Below, in pieces: positions 1 to 9,358 of a stretch of DNA of 62,640 bases (position 1 is its first letter; each line of letters opens with the position of its first letter). The notes beneath the pieces were generated by a model. That model was given only the letters and a program-made list of their open reading frames with translations. It did not search any database and was not told the DNA's origin. A program made the translations under genes and the position numbers. The stretch spans positions 146,990-209,629 of the forward strand of contig SAQR01000006.1 of NCBI GenBank assembly GCA_004020365.1, read 5' to 3'. The DNA is from Mesorhizobium sp. GTDB lineage: Bacteria; Pseudomonadota; Alphaproteobacteria; Rhizobiales; Rhizobiaceae.

Positions 1-660
1 GCGTTTGGCGATCTCCTGGGGATGCGGCAGCGTCTCCGGATCCTCGCCGGGCACCGCCTGCGCACGCATGGCGGTGCGGGTGGGGCCGGGATCGGCGGCA
101 TTGACCCTGAGGGCCAGGTTTTCCGTCTCATGCGCCCAGGAACGCATCATGGTCTCGACTGCCGCCTTCGAGGCCGCATAGGGCGCCCAGAAGGCCCGCG
201 CTGAATGAGCGGCATTGGAGGAAAGCACGATGGCGCGGCCGGCGTCCGAGAGCCTGAGCAACGGGTCGACCGAGCGGATCAGCCGCCATGTCGAGGTAAC
301 GTTGATAGTCATCACCTTCTCGAAGGTCTTGGCCTCGACATGGCCGATCGGCGAGATGACGCCGAGCACCGCCGCATTGGCGACTAGGATGTCTAGCTTG
401 CCCCATCGCTCATGGATGGCGCCGCCCAGCCGGTCGATGCCGGCCATGTCAGCGAGGTCGAGCGGCACCAGCGTCGCCTGTCCGCCCGCTGCCTTGATCT
501 GGTCATCGAGTTCCTCCAGTCCGCCGACAGTGCGGGCAACCGCGATGACGTGCGCTCCAGCGGCGGCAAGTTCCAGGGCGATGAAGTAGCCGATGCCGCG
601 CGAGGCGCCGGTGACGACCGCGACGCGGCCGGAAAGATCAAGGCCAGGGGTGGGGATCAT
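1..660 (-). CDS. SDR family oxidoreductase, 3' end cut off by the window
   Basis: This frame is open from an ATG at 660 to the window edge, giving 220 residues without a stop. It begins MIPTPGLDLSGRVAVVTGAS, with the Rossmann cofactor motif TGASRGIG near residues 17-24. The NAG-like motif appears as VANAA, the active-site serine lies in the SSNAA stretch, and the catalytic pair is in YAASK. A purine-rich GAGGAGG precedes the start. These features make it a classical short-chain dehydrogenase/reductase, probably NADP-linked, but the substrate cannot be told. It lies downstream of purF on the same strand, with 64 bp between them, so it may share purF transcripts. The missing C-terminus should be about 20-40 residues, judging from family length. 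Confidence 0.88.
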   Translation of the reverse strand, partial: MIPTPGLDLSGRVAVVTGASRGIGYFIALELAAAGAHVIAVARTVGGLEELDDQIKAAGGQATLVPLDLADMAGIDRLGGAIHERWGKLDILVANAAVLGVISPIGHVEAKTFEKVMTINVTSTWRLIRSVDPLLRLSDAGRAIVLSSNAAHSARAFWAPYAASKAAVETMMRSWAHETENLALRVNAADPGPTRTAMRAQAVPGEDPETLPHPQEIAKR

Positions 661-724
661 GCGAGAGCCTCCTCGCTAGGCGTGAAAACACAAACTGGGG
701 AAGGCAATTGGTGTTCCAGCAATC

Positions 725-2194
725 CTACGCCCCGCCCGCCGCCAGCAGCGACAGCGTGCGCACATTGTCCGAACCTTCGAAATCGGCAAGTCGGGTCGGA
801 TATTGCCCGGTGAAGCAGGCGTCGCAGAATTGCGGCTGCTCATTGTCGCGGCCGGCCTCGCCGACGGCGCGGTAGAGCCCGTCGATCGACAGGAAACCGA
901 GCGAATCGACGCGGATGAACTCGGCCATCTCTTCCACCGACATGCGTGACGCCAGCAGCTTCGACTTCTCCGGCGTGTCGACGCCATAAAAGCAGGAAGC
1001 GCGCGTCGGCGGCGAGGCGATGCGCATGTGCACTTCCTTGGCGCCGGCATCGCGCACCATCTGCACGATCTTCTGGCTGGTGGTGCCGCGCACGATCGAA
1101 TCGTCGACCAGCACCACGCGCTTGCCTTCGATCATGCGGCGGTTGGCGTTGTGCTTGAGCTTGACACCCATGTGGCGGATCGAATCGCCAGGCTGGATGA
1201 AGGTACGGCCGACATAGTGATTGCGGATGATGCCGAGCTCGAACGGGATGCCCGCAGCTTGCGAAAAGCCGATCGCCGCCGGAGTGCCGCTGTCCGGCAC
1301 CGGCACGACGATGTCGGCGTCGACTGGGCTTTCGAGCGCCAGCTCGGCGCCGATGCGCTTGCGCACCTCGTAGACGTTGCGGCCTTCGACCGACGAATCC
1401 GGACGCGCGAAATAAACATATTCGAAGATGCAGAAGCGGGTCTTCTGCGGCTCGAACGGAAACAGGCTCTCGATACCCTTGGCGGTGACGACGACCATCT
1501 CGCCGGGCTTCAGGTCGCGCACGAAACGCGCGCCGATGATGTCGAGCGCGCAGGTTTCGGAAGCCAGGATCCAGGCGCCGTCGAGATCGCCGAGCACCAG
1601 CGGCCGGATGCCGAGCGGATCGCGGCAGCCGATCATCTTCTTTGAAGTCATCGCCACCAGCGAGAAGGCGCCTTCGACCTGGCGCACCGCATCGATGAAG
1701 CGCGAGTTGAGATCGCGTTCCCTGCTGGTGGCGACCAGATGCAGCAGCGTCTCGGTATCGGAGGTCGACGAGAAGATCGCGCCCTGTTTCTGCAGCGCGC
1801 GCTGCACCGTCATGGCGTTGGTGAGGTTGCCGTTGTGGGCGACGGCGAAGCCGCCATCGGCGAGCTCGGCGAAAAACGGCTGGATGTTGCGCTGGCCGGC
1901 GCCGCCAGTGGTGGCGTAGCGCGTGTGGCCGATGGCGCGGTTGCCCTGCAGGCTGTCGATGACGCGCTGTTTGGTGAATGTATCGCCGATCAGGCCGACA
2001 TGATGTTCGACATGGAACTGGCTGCCGTCATAGGAAACGATACCGGCCGCTTCCTGGCCACGATGCTGCAACGCATGCAGGCCGAGCGTGACGATAGCCG
2101 CAGCGTCCTGCCGGCCAAAAATGCCGAACACGCCGCATTCGTCATGGAAATGATCGTCAGCCTCGGCGGAAAGCACGTCGTCTGCGTCTGCCAT
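725..2194 (-). CDS. purF: Amidophosphoribosyltransferase
   Basis: PurF catalyses the first committed step of purine synthesis, transferring glutamine amide nitrogen to PRPP to give phosphoribosylamine. The 489-residue length fits the family. A short propeptide-like N-terminus precedes CGVFGIFG, whose cysteine (about residue 20) is the Ntn-type glutaminase nucleophile. The class II amidotransferase domain includes HNGNLTNA and GHTRYATTG. The C-terminal phosphoribosyltransferase domain carries the PRPP loop VVLVDDSIVRGTTS. Cysteines of the clostridial/Bacillus-type [4Fe-4S] kind are present in the C-terminal half. It sits in the usual rhizobial order dnaB, radA, cvpA, purF, with 78 bp separating it from the cvpA-family gene. 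Confidence 0.97.
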   Translation of the reverse strand: MADADDVLSAEADDHFHDECGVFGIFGRQDAAAIVTLGLHALQHRGQEAAGIVSYDGSQFHVEHHVGLIGDTFTKQRVIDSLQGNRAIGHTRYATTGGAGQRNIQPFFAELADGGFAVAHNGNLTNAMTVQRALQKQGAIFSSTSDTETLLHLVATSRERDLNSRFIDAVRQVEGAFSLVAMTSKKMIGCRDPLGIRPLVLGDLDGAWILASETCALDIIGARFVRDLKPGEMVVVTAKGIESLFPFEPQKTRFCIFEYVYFARPDSSVEGRNVYEVRKRIGAELALESPVDADIVVPVPDSGTPAAIGFSQAAGIPFELGIIRNHYVGRTFIQPGDSIRHMGVKLKHNANRRMIEGKRVVLVDDSIVRGTTSQKIVQMVRDAGAKEVHMRIASPPTRASCFYGVDTPEKSKLLASRMSVEEMAEFIRVDSLGFLSIDGLYRAVGEAGRDNEQPQFCDACFTGQYPTRLADFEGSDNVRTLSLLAAGGA

Positions 2195-2272
2195 CTTCAG
2201 CTCCGCTAAAGTCGCTATATAGTGTGATGACTGCTCGAGAGCAACGTAGAGTTTGCGGCCTTCACATGATCG

Positions 2273-2926
2273 TCAGTTTGCCGGCGCCGGATTGGCCGGT
2301 GCATTGTCGGTCGGTGGCGCGTCGGTGTTGCTGCCGTCGGGCGCCGGAGCATCGTCGCCGGTTGCCGGTGCGTCCGCCGCCGGAGGTGTCTCGGCGCCGG
2401 TCTCGGGTGCCGGCTGGCTAGGATTGAGCCTGTTGAGGATCGCGTTTTCCGGATCCTCGGGCAGCAGGCTTTCGAGCTTGGCGCCGATCGATTCGAGCAG
2501 CGGCCGCGACTTGGCATCGGCGACCCAGCCCGGAGCCTTGGGGCCGGCCAGCCAGTTGAAGAACAGCAGGGCCACCGCGACGACCAGGATGCCGCGCGCC
2601 GCGCCATAGAGGAAACCAAGCGTGCGGTCGAGCGCGCCGACCCTGGAATCGATGATCCAGTCGGCGAGCTTCATGGTGATGATGGAGACGACGATCAGCG
2701 CGACGATGAAGACGATGCCGGCGGCCACCACCATGGCGATCTTCTCATTGTCGACATAGGGCTGAACGTAAGGCAGGACCGGTTGGTAGAAAAAGAACGC
2801 TGCTGCCGCCGCCGCTATCCAGGAGATGACGGAAAGGACCTCGCGCGAAAAGCCGCGAACCATGGCGAGCATCGCCGAGACCAAGGTGAAGCCGACGAGA
2901 ATTCCGTCAAGCAGCGTAATCGGCAT
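2273..2926 (-). CDS. CvpA family inner membrane protein
   Basis: This 217-residue protein matches the CvpA family by its start MPITLLDGILVGFTLVSAML, four predicted membrane helices in the first about 140 residues, and the conserved glycine-rich segment GALDRTLGFLYGAARG. The last about 70 residues form a Pro/Ala/Asp-rich low-complexity tail, probably disordered and soluble. CvpA is needed for colicin V production in E. coli and helps envelope homeostasis; its biochemical role is unsettled. It lies between radA and purF, all on one strand, which is its standard place in alphaproteobacteria. Confidence 0.93.
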   Translation of the reverse strand: MPITLLDGILVGFTLVSAMLAMVRGFSREVLSVISWIAAAAAAFFFYQPVLPYVQPYVDNEKIAMVVAAGIVFIVALIVVSIITMKLADWIIDSRVGALDRTLGFLYGAARGILVVAVALLFFNWLAGPKAPGWVADAKSRPLLESIGAKLESLLPEDPENAILNRLNPSQPAPETGAETPPAADAPATGDDAPAPDGSNTDAPPTDNAPANPAPAN

Positions 2927-2953
2927 GTCTTTTGCCCCACTTCATGAGCCGCG

Positions 2954-4357
2954 TCATTCTTGCTCGTCGGCGCGGCTGCGCCGTGAGCCGGCTATCCGCG
3001 CCACGAGATCGGCAAGCTCGGTGGGCTGGAAAGCGCCGGCCCCTATCCCCCCGGCAAGTTCCTCGCTGCCCAAGGGCAGAACCGCGCTTCCAAAACCCAG
3101 CTTTTCGGCTTCCTTCAGGCGCTGCTGCGCGTGCGCAACCGGCCTCACGGCGCCCGAAAGGCTGATTTCGCCGAAATAGACGCAATCGGCGGGAAGGGCA
3201 AGTCCGGTGAGCGAGGAAACCAGTGCGGCCGCCACCGCCAGATCGGCAGCCGGCTCCGAGATACGGTAGCCGCCGGCGACGTTGAGATAAACGTCATGCG
3301 TGCCAAAGCGGACCCCGCAATGGGCCTCGAGAACGGCGAGGATCATCGACAGCCGGGCGCCGTCCCAGCCGACGACGGCGCGACGCGGCGTGCCCAGCGA
3401 CGACGGCGCCACCAGCGCCTGGATCTCGACCAGCACCGGTCTGGTGCCTTCCATGCCGGCGAAAACCGCGGCGCCCGGCGCTTTCGCATGGCGTTCGCCG
3501 AGAAAAAGCTCGGATGGATTGGCGACCTCGCGCAGGCCCATATCAGACATTTCGAACACGCCGATCTCGTCGGTCGGTCCAAAGCGGTTCTTGACCGTGC
3601 GCAGGATGCGGTAGTGGTGGCCGCCTTCGCCCTCGAAATAAAGCACCGCGTCGACCATATGCTCGACGACGCGCGGCCCGGCGATCTGGCCTTCCTTGGT
3701 GACGTGACCGACAAGCACGATCGCCGCGCCTGTGGATTTCGCATAGCGGATCATCGCTTGGGCGGCGGCACGCACTTGGGTGACGGTGCCGGGCGCCGAA
3801 TCGGCCAGGTCGGTCCACAAGGTCTGGATCGAATCCAGGATCACCAGGTCCGGCCGCTTGCCGTCGGCGATGGTGGCGAGGATGTCCTCGACATTGGTTT
3901 CGGCGGCAAGTTCCACCGGGGTCGAGGCGACGCCGAGCCGTTGCGCGCGCAGCCTGATCTGGGCGACAGCCTCTTCGCCCGAGACGTAGACGATGCGGTG
4001 GCCCTTGGACGCCAGTGCTGCGGCAGCCTGGGTCAACAGCGTCGACTTGCCGATGCCGGGATCGCCGCCGACCAGCAGGGCCGAGCCGCGCACGAAACCG
4101 CCGCCGGTGGCGCGGTCGAGTTCGCCTATGCCGGAGACGATGCGCGGCGCATCCTCGATGTCGCCGGACAAAGTCGTGAGCACCACGGCGCGGCCCTTGC
4201 GCGCATTGCGGGTATTGGCCGGACCCGAGCCGATGCCGCCGGACGTGCCTTCTTCGACCAGCGTGTTCCACTCGCCGCAGGCATCGCATTTGCCAGCCCA
4301 GCGCTGATGCACCGATCCGCAATTCTGGCAAATGAACTGGACGCGCGATTTAGCCAT
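2954..4357 (-). CDS. radA: DNA repair protein RadA
   Basis: RadA (Sms) is a RecA-like ATPase that drives branch migration of recombination intermediates. The chosen start is MAKSRVQFICQNCG at 4357, the canonical family N-terminus; an ATG four codons upstream is also in frame. The N-terminal C4 zinc finger is CQNCG with CDACG (residues about 10-30). Walker A is GGDPGIGKST, Walker B is LVILDSIQT, the family motif KNRFG is present as VKNRFGPTDEIG, and the C-terminus is the Lon-like domain. The 467-residue length is normal. It is probably in a transcription unit with the cvpA-family gene, 27 bp downstream. Confidence 0.97.
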   Translation of the reverse strand: MAKSRVQFICQNCGSVHQRWAGKCDACGEWNTLVEEGTSGGIGSGPANTRNARKGRAVVLTTLSGDIEDAPRIVSGIGELDRATGGGFVRGSALLVGGDPGIGKSTLLTQAAAALASKGHRIVYVSGEEAVAQIRLRAQRLGVASTPVELAAETNVEDILATIADGKRPDLVILDSIQTLWTDLADSAPGTVTQVRAAAQAMIRYAKSTGAAIVLVGHVTKEGQIAGPRVVEHMVDAVLYFEGEGGHHYRILRTVKNRFGPTDEIGVFEMSDMGLREVANPSELFLGERHAKAPGAAVFAGMEGTRPVLVEIQALVAPSSLGTPRRAVVGWDGARLSMILAVLEAHCGVRFGTHDVYLNVAGGYRISEPAADLAVAAALVSSLTGLALPADCVYFGEISLSGAVRPVAHAQQRLKEAEKLGFGSAVLPLGSEELAGGIGAGAFQPTELADLVARIAGSRRSRADEQE

Positions 4358-4437
4358 GAAATCTCGCATACTTTAGAAGGGAGGCGGATCGAGAACATCC
4401 GCATTTTCGGCCGGGATTTGGCGAGCGCGGATACAAT

Positions 4438-4950
4438 TCAGTGTTTCTTGGCGAGAGCGCGTACTTCGGCAAGCGACTCATCGAGCAACTGCGGATTGGG
4501 CGAAAGCATCTGGGTGTCGTAAATGGAGATCATGCCTTGTGTTTGGCCTGCAAACTCAGGCTCCGTTTTTCGCCCCTCCTCATCAATCGCGTCGACGTAA
4601 AACAAGAAATTTTGCCCAGCCAGAACAGGTACGCCGCATCCTCCCATGATCAGAGTGGTCGTGGAGATCACACCATTCGGTTCCGGGTTGCCCTTGAACA
4701 CCTCCATTGTCTCGTAGCGAACGTTGACCAGTATCCGATCATCACCCTCATCGGCTGGGATAATTCCAAGCTTTGTCGGACTAAGCTCTGTGGCTGTCAC
4801 CAAGCCTCGGAACACCAGGGCCGCCTCAGCAAATGCTCGTTGTGGCGTCCAGTTTGCAGGCATGGAACAAGCTGAAGCGACGCCAGGCAGGACAGTCGCG
4901 CTGACGAGCACGAGAGTCAGGCAGACAGAAAACCTGAAACGCCTACCCAT
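4438..4950 (-). CDS. Small secreted protein, possible NTR/TIMP-like fold
   Basis: I do not recognise a named family with certainty. The 170-residue product has a clear signal peptide (hydrophobic residues about 8-26, cleavage predicted after VASA), so the mature protein would start with Cys28. It then shows the spacing ALVFRGLV, MEVFKGN, GGCGVPVLAG and FLFYVD, which resembles the netrin-like (NTR/TIMP) pattern of an N-terminal cysteine, a VFxG strand, a xVFKG strand and a CGxxxxxG motif. The lipobox match is weak. It is only 2 bp from the dnaB stop and 80 bp from radA. In related rhizobia I expect alanine racemase (alr) at this position, so this may be a replacement or insertion. Confidence 0.8.
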   Translation of the reverse strand: MGRRFRFSVCLTLVLVSATVLPGVASACSMPANWTPQRAFAEAALVFRGLVTATELSPTKLGIIPADEGDDRILVNVRYETMEVFKGNPEPNGVISTTTLIMGGCGVPVLAGQNFLFYVDAIDEEGRKTEPEFAGQTQGMISIYDTQMLSPNPQLLDESLAEVRALAKKH

Positions 4951-4952
4951 GC

Positions 4953-6443
4953 CTACTCAAACCTCTCCGCAATATGATGCTCTTCGGCGAGGTCGGAGAA
5001 GCGGGTGAACTCGCCCTGGAAGGCGAGGCTGACCGAGCCGGTCGGTCCGTGGCGCTGCTTGGCGACGATGACCTCCGCCTTGCCGCGCATCTCGTTCATC
5101 TCGTGTTCCCATTTGATGTATTCGTCGGTGCCCGGCTTCGGCTCGCGGTTCTTCAGATAATATTCCTCGCGATAGACGAACATCACCACGTCGGCGTCCT
5201 GCTCGATCGAGCCCGATTCGCGCAGATCCGACAGCTGCGGGCGTTTGTCGTCGCGGCTTTCGACCTGACGCGACAGCTGCGACAGCGCGATGATCGGCAC
5301 GGCAAGCTCCTTGGCCAGCGCCTTCAGGCCGGTGGTGATCTCGGTGATCTCCTGCACGCGGTTCTGCGAGGATTTGGCGCTCGACCCTTGCATCAGCTGG
5401 ATATAGTCGATGACGATGACGTCGAGGCCGCGCTGGCGCTTCAGCCGTCGAGCGCGCGCCGATAGCTGGGCGATCGAGATGCCGCCGGTCTGGTCGATGA
5501 ACAGCGGGATCTTCTGCATGGTCTGCGAACAGGCGACCAGCTTTTCGAAGTCCATCTCGCTGATCTCGCCGCGGCGGATTTTCGACGACGGGATTTCGGT
5601 CTGTTCGGAAATGATGCGGGTGGCGAGCTGTTCCGACGACATTTCGAGCGAGAAGAAGCCGACGACGCCGCCATTGGCCGCCTTGAACGAACCGTCGGCC
5701 TGTTGCGCCGGCACATAGGCTTCGGCAATGTTGAACGCCATGTTGGTGGCAAGCGAGGTCTTGCCCATGCCGGGGCGGCCGGCGATGATGATCAGATCAG
5801 ACGGCTGCAGGCCGCCCATGCGGCGGTCGAGATCGCGCAGGCCCGTGGCGACGCCCGACAGATGCCCGTCGCGCATATAGGCGGCGTTGGCCATGTCGAC
5901 GGCGGTCTTGACCGCGTCGGTGAAGCTCTCGAAGCCGCCATCGTAGCGGCCGGTCTCGGCCAGTTCGAACAGGCGCCGCTCGGCATCCTCGATCTGCTCG
6001 GACGGCGACATGTCGACCGGCGCGTCGTAGGCGATGTTGACCATGTCTTCGCCGACGGTGATCAGGGCGCGTCGCGTGGCGAGATCATAGATGGCGCGGC
6101 CATAGTCGGCGGCGTTGACGACGGTGACCGCCTCGACGGCCAGCCGTACCACATATTGCGCAACCGTCATGTCGCCGACCCTCTCGTCGGCCGGCAGAAA
6201 GGTCTTCAGCGTGATCGGCGTTGCTATCTTGCCCATGCGAATGAGCTCGGCGGCGACCTCAAAGATTTTTCTGTGCAGCGGTTCGTAAAAATGGCCGGAT
6301 TTCAGGAAATCCGAGACCCGGTAGAAGGCGTCGTTGTTGACGAGGATGGCGCCGAGCAGCGCCTGCTCGGCCTCGATGTTGTTCGGTGCCTCGCGATAGA
6401 GCGGTGTCTCCGCCACGCCGAATTTTCGTGCTGCCTCTGCCAT
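4953..6443 (-). CDS. dnaB: Replicative DNA helicase
   Basis: DnaB is the hexameric 5'-3' helicase that unwinds DNA at the replication fork. At 496 residues it is full length. The N-terminal domain begins around NNIEAEQALLGAILVNN. The RecA-like C-terminal domain has Walker A GRPGMGKTSLATN (about residue 220), Walker B VIVIDYIQLM and the DnaB-type motif LSQLSRQVESRDDKRP, followed by LRESGSIEQDADVV. The ATG at 6443 lies downstream of a 206-bp upstream region that probably carries its promoter, since the next gene (Rsm22-like) is on the same strand and ends further upstream. Confidence 0.98.
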   Translation of the reverse strand: MAEAARKFGVAETPLYREAPNNIEAEQALLGAILVNNDAFYRVSDFLKSGHFYEPLHRKIFEVAAELIRMGKIATPITLKTFLPADERVGDMTVAQYVVRLAVEAVTVVNAADYGRAIYDLATRRALITVGEDMVNIAYDAPVDMSPSEQIEDAERRLFELAETGRYDGGFESFTDAVKTAVDMANAAYMRDGHLSGVATGLRDLDRRMGGLQPSDLIIIAGRPGMGKTSLATNMAFNIAEAYVPAQQADGSFKAANGGVVGFFSLEMSSEQLATRIISEQTEIPSSKIRRGEISEMDFEKLVACSQTMQKIPLFIDQTGGISIAQLSARARRLKRQRGLDVIVIDYIQLMQGSSAKSSQNRVQEITEITTGLKALAKELAVPIIALSQLSRQVESRDDKRPQLSDLRESGSIEQDADVVMFVYREEYYLKNREPKPGTDEYIKWEHEMNEMRGKAEVIVAKQRHGPTGSVSLAFQGEFTRFSDLAEEHHIAERFE

Positions 6444-6649
6444 AACGTCCCCGATTCCGATGCCGGTCTCTCGATATCAGAACGAGAAAAATCGGTGATG
6501 ACTTATCTGCATCAGTCTTCATCCAATCAGCTTCGGTGCCCGCGATTCACAGCCAAGTTTTTTCGGTGGAAAGAATCTCGATTGACTCGAATCAAGACGG
6601 CGAGCCTAGCCGTTCCCGGGCGAGAACAAAACAGGAAAATAGCTGCCAA

Positions 6650-7618
6650 TCACTCCGGCAGTGCGTCGCCCCAGTCGAGCCGCCGCGCTGCCTTGAACAT
6701 CTCGCCGTCGCGCCTGGTGAACAGTTTCTCGTCGGCAGAGCCGTCCTTTTCGCAAAGTTTCAGCAGGACCTTGCCCGAGCCTGATTTCGGCGGTGCGATC
6801 ACACGCGCCTGCGGCGGGGCGACAGCGTGGCGGGAGGCGGCGACATAGATGAATTTCTCGTCCTCCCATGGCACGTCGGCGTCCTTGGCCAGCCGGTGCA
6901 GGCGCGAACGCGCGACACGGCGCGAAAAATGGCACCAGTCGGGCGGCGCCAGCGGGCAGGGTGACTTATGCGGGCAAGGCGCAAGCACGTGCGCGCCCGC
7001 CTCGATCAGCTGCCGGCGCACGGCAAGGATGCGCTGCCATCCGGCCGGCGTGCCCGGCTCGACGACCAGCAGCGTGTCGTCGGTCAGGTGCCAGAGCCGG
7101 TCGATGAGTTTTGGCAGCGACGCCGGTCCGATCTCGTCCAGCACATAGGCGCAGGTGACCAGCTCGGCCGGCTTGAGATCATTAAGATCGAGGCTGACAT
7201 CGCCGGCCAGCCAGGCGACCCTGGCCGTCATCGCCTCAGTGGCAAGCGCCGCGCCGACCCGGCGCACCGCGGCGCTCGCCTCGATCAGCACCGCCTGCTC
7301 GAGGTCGGGCCAGAGATCGAGCGCAGCCCAAAGCGCGGTGCCAGGGCCGGCGCCGACGTCGAGCAGGGTTTTGGGTGCATAATCAGGCCTTGCCTCGCTG
7401 ACCGCATCGAGACTGGCACGAACGGCGGCATAGGTCGCCGGCAGCCGCGTCGCCAGATAGGCCTTGACCGCGATCTCTTCGGCCATATGCAGGCGGCCGT
7501 CGCGCAGTTCGGCGCGATAGCGGTCCGACAGCGTTTTTGCCGCTTGCTTCAGCGTCGGCAGCGGCACTTTTTCGAGGAGGCGCTCGACGCCCTGTCGAAG
7601 CAGGATAGGCAGTTCCAT
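6650..7618 (-). CDS. Rsm22-type ribosome assembly methyltransferase-like protein
   Basis: The 322-residue protein has a Rossmann methyltransferase core with LLDVGAGPGTALWA (about residues 83-96) for AdoMet binding, then a cysteine cluster CPHKSPCPLAPPDWC (about residues 213-227) typical of the Rsm22/METTL17 family. In mitochondria these proteins assist small-subunit assembly and some bind an iron-sulfur cluster; the bacterial role is inferred. The start at 7618 follows GGAG and lies 3 bp after the ynfA-like stop, so the two genes are probably cotranscribed. Confidence 0.88.
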   Translation of the reverse strand: MELPILLRQGVERLLEKVPLPTLKQAAKTLSDRYRAELRDGRLHMAEEIAVKAYLATRLPATYAAVRASLDAVSEARPDYAPKTLLDVGAGPGTALWAALDLWPDLEQAVLIEASAAVRRVGAALATEAMTARVAWLAGDVSLDLNDLKPAELVTCAYVLDEIGPASLPKLIDRLWHLTDDTLLVVEPGTPAGWQRILAVRRQLIEAGAHVLAPCPHKSPCPLAPPDWCHFSRRVARSRLHRLAKDADVPWEDEKFIYVAASRHAVAPPQARVIAPPKSGSGKVLLKLCEKDGSADEKLFTRRDGEMFKAARRLDWGDALPE

Positions 7619-7621
7619 AGC

Positions 7622-7945
7622 TCAGGAACTCCGAGGTGCGAGCAGGATCACCGAGGCGCCAACGATGCAGAGCGCGGAACCGGCAAGGTCCCAGCGGTCG
7701 GGGCGCACGCCTTCCACCAGCCACAGCCATCCGAGCGAGGCGGCGATGTAGATGCCGCCATAGGCGGCATAGGCGCGGCCCGCAGCACTGATGTCTACCA
7801 GCGCCAGCAGGAAGCCGAACAAAGCGAGCGAGACTAGGCCCGGCGCCAGCCACAACGGCGACTTTTCCAGCCGCCACCACGCCCAGATCGAAAAGCAGCC
7901 GGCGATCTCGGCAAGGGCAGCAACGATGTAGATGAGATAGGTCAT
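7622..7945 (-). CDS. YnfA family (UPF0060) inner membrane protein
   Basis: This is a 107-residue hydrophobic protein with four predicted membrane helices. It has the family features [17 protein letters not shown] near the N-terminus, [20 protein letters not shown] in the middle and a polar loop VRPDRWD before the last helix. YnfA proteins are small multidrug-resistance-like membrane proteins; transport of dyes or toxic cations has been reported for some members, but the substrate here is unknown. It lies between the methyltransferase gene upstream and the Rsm22-like gene downstream, all on the minus strand. Confidence 0.92.
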   Translation of the reverse strand: MTYLIYIVAALAEIAGCFSIWAWWRLEKSPLWLAPGLVSLALFGFLLALVDISAAGRAYAAYGGIYIAASLGWLWLVEGVRPDRWDLAGSALCIVGASVILLAPRSS

Positions 7946-8029
7946 GAAAAAGGTCTCGCGGCGACGACGAGATCTTTCTCAGCGTGCCGGCCGGCATTGG
8001 CAAGCGGCAATGGCGTGATCGCCGGCAGC

Positions 8030-9319
8030 CTATTCCATATCCGCCACCTTGCGGCGCCGGGCGGGCTTGGCGGCAGGGGCTTTGGGACGATGCCCCATGT
8101 CGCGCAGCTGCAACGCCTTCTCGCATTTGGCCATATAGTCGCGAGACATCGGCAGCGTGTCGTTCTTCTTGGCGATCTGGATTTGGAAGACCACCAGGTC
8201 CTGCCAGCGGAATGCGGCTTCCGAGGCTGCCAGATAGAACTCCCACATGCGGCAGAAACGCTCGTCATAGATCGCCTTGGCCTTGTCGCGGTTGGCGGCA
8301 AAGCGCTCGCTCCAATGTCTCAGCGTCTCGGCATAATGTAGCCGCAGGACTTCGATGTCGGTGACGATGAGGCCCGACTTTTCGATCGCCGGCATCACTT
8401 CCGAGAGCGAGGGGACGTAGCCGCCCGGGAAAATGTATTTGCGGATGAAGGCGCTGGTTGTCCACGGCGCGCCGGAGCGGCCGATCGTGTGCAGCAGCAT
8501 GACGCCGTCCGGCTTCAACAGCGTCGCCGATTTGTCGAAAAAGGTGCGGTAGTGGTTGACGCCGACATGCTCGAACATGCCGACCGAGACGACGCGGTCG
8601 AAGCGCTCATTGAGCTCGCGGTAATCCCTCACTTCGAAATGCACGCGGTTTTCCAGGCCTTGCGCATGGGCGCGGTCGGTGGCAACGCCATGCTGCTCGG
8701 TCGACAACGTCACACCTTGCACGTCGACGTCGAAGGACTTGGCGAGATAGAGACCGAGCCCACCCCAGCCGGAGCCGATGTCCAGCACCGTCTGGCCGGC
8801 CTTCAGCCTGAGCTTGGCGGCAATATGGCGCTTCTTGGCTGCCTGGGCCTCGTCGAGCGTCATGTCCGGCTGCTCAAAATAGGCGCAGGAATACTGCATG
8901 TCCTCGTCAAGGAAGAGTCTGTAGAGGTCGCCTGACAGATCATAGTGGCGCTGCACGTTGCGGCGCGCGCGCGCCGCCGTGTTGATCTGCTGCAGGCGGC
9001 GGAAAGCGTGACGCAGGCCTTCTATCGCCTTCGACCAGGTGGCATCGATGCCGCCGCTATCCATGTTCTGGAAGGCGATGCGCATCACCCCCAGCACGCC
9101 GCCCTCGAGTATGTCGAGTTCACCGTCCATATAGGCTTCCGGCACCGCCAGCATCGGATCGAAGGTGATGGCGCGCTCGGCATGCGCGGTCTTGATGTGC
9201 ATGTGCACCAGATCGCCGCTGCCGTCGCCGAAATCCACCGACAAGCCCTTAGGCCCGGTGACCTTGAGATTGCCGGTTAGCACCAGGCGGTCGAGAATGC
9301 GTTTCAGCAGAATATTCAT
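8030..9319 (-). CDS. Cyclopropane-fatty-acyl-phospholipid synthase family methyltransferase
   Basis: The product (429 residues from MNILLKRILDRL) belongs to the CFA synthase family, which methylates double bonds of membrane phospholipid acyl chains using AdoMet. Visible motifs are the family segment HYDLSGDLYRLFLD, then MQYSCAYFE (about residue 140), AdoMet motif VLDIGSGWGGLGLYLA, and VSVGMFEHVG with the conserved glutamate. The open frame continues 61 codons upstream to 9502 but enters the palindromic repeat and has no homology, so the ATG at 9319 was chosen. The C-terminal tail is Lys/Arg rich (PAAKPARRRK). Rhizobia carry several paralogs, and I cannot say which this is. Confidence 0.92.
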   Translation of the reverse strand: MNILLKRILDRLVLTGNLKVTGPKGLSVDFGDGSGDLVHMHIKTAHAERAITFDPMLAVPEAYMDGELDILEGGVLGVMRIAFQNMDSGGIDATWSKAIEGLRHAFRRLQQINTAARARRNVQRHYDLSGDLYRLFLDEDMQYSCAYFEQPDMTLDEAQAAKKRHIAAKLRLKAGQTVLDIGSGWGGLGLYLAKSFDVDVQGVTLSTEQHGVATDRAHAQGLENRVHFEVRDYRELNERFDRVVSVGMFEHVGVNHYRTFFDKSATLLKPDGVMLLHTIGRSGAPWTTSAFIRKYIFPGGYVPSLSEVMPAIEKSGLIVTDIEVLRLHYAETLRHWSERFAANRDKAKAIYDERFCRMWEFYLAASEAAFRWQDLVVFQIQIAKKNDTLPMSRDYMAKCEKALQLRDMGHRPKAPAAKPARRRKVADME

Positions 9320-9358
9320 GACCAAATGTCCCCTCTCGGTCAGACACGCTGTGTCGGC

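Noticed and set aside
3131-4522. A 463-codon open frame on the plus strand over radA
   Set aside because: RadA motifs are complete on the other strand, and the plus-strand product has no family features.
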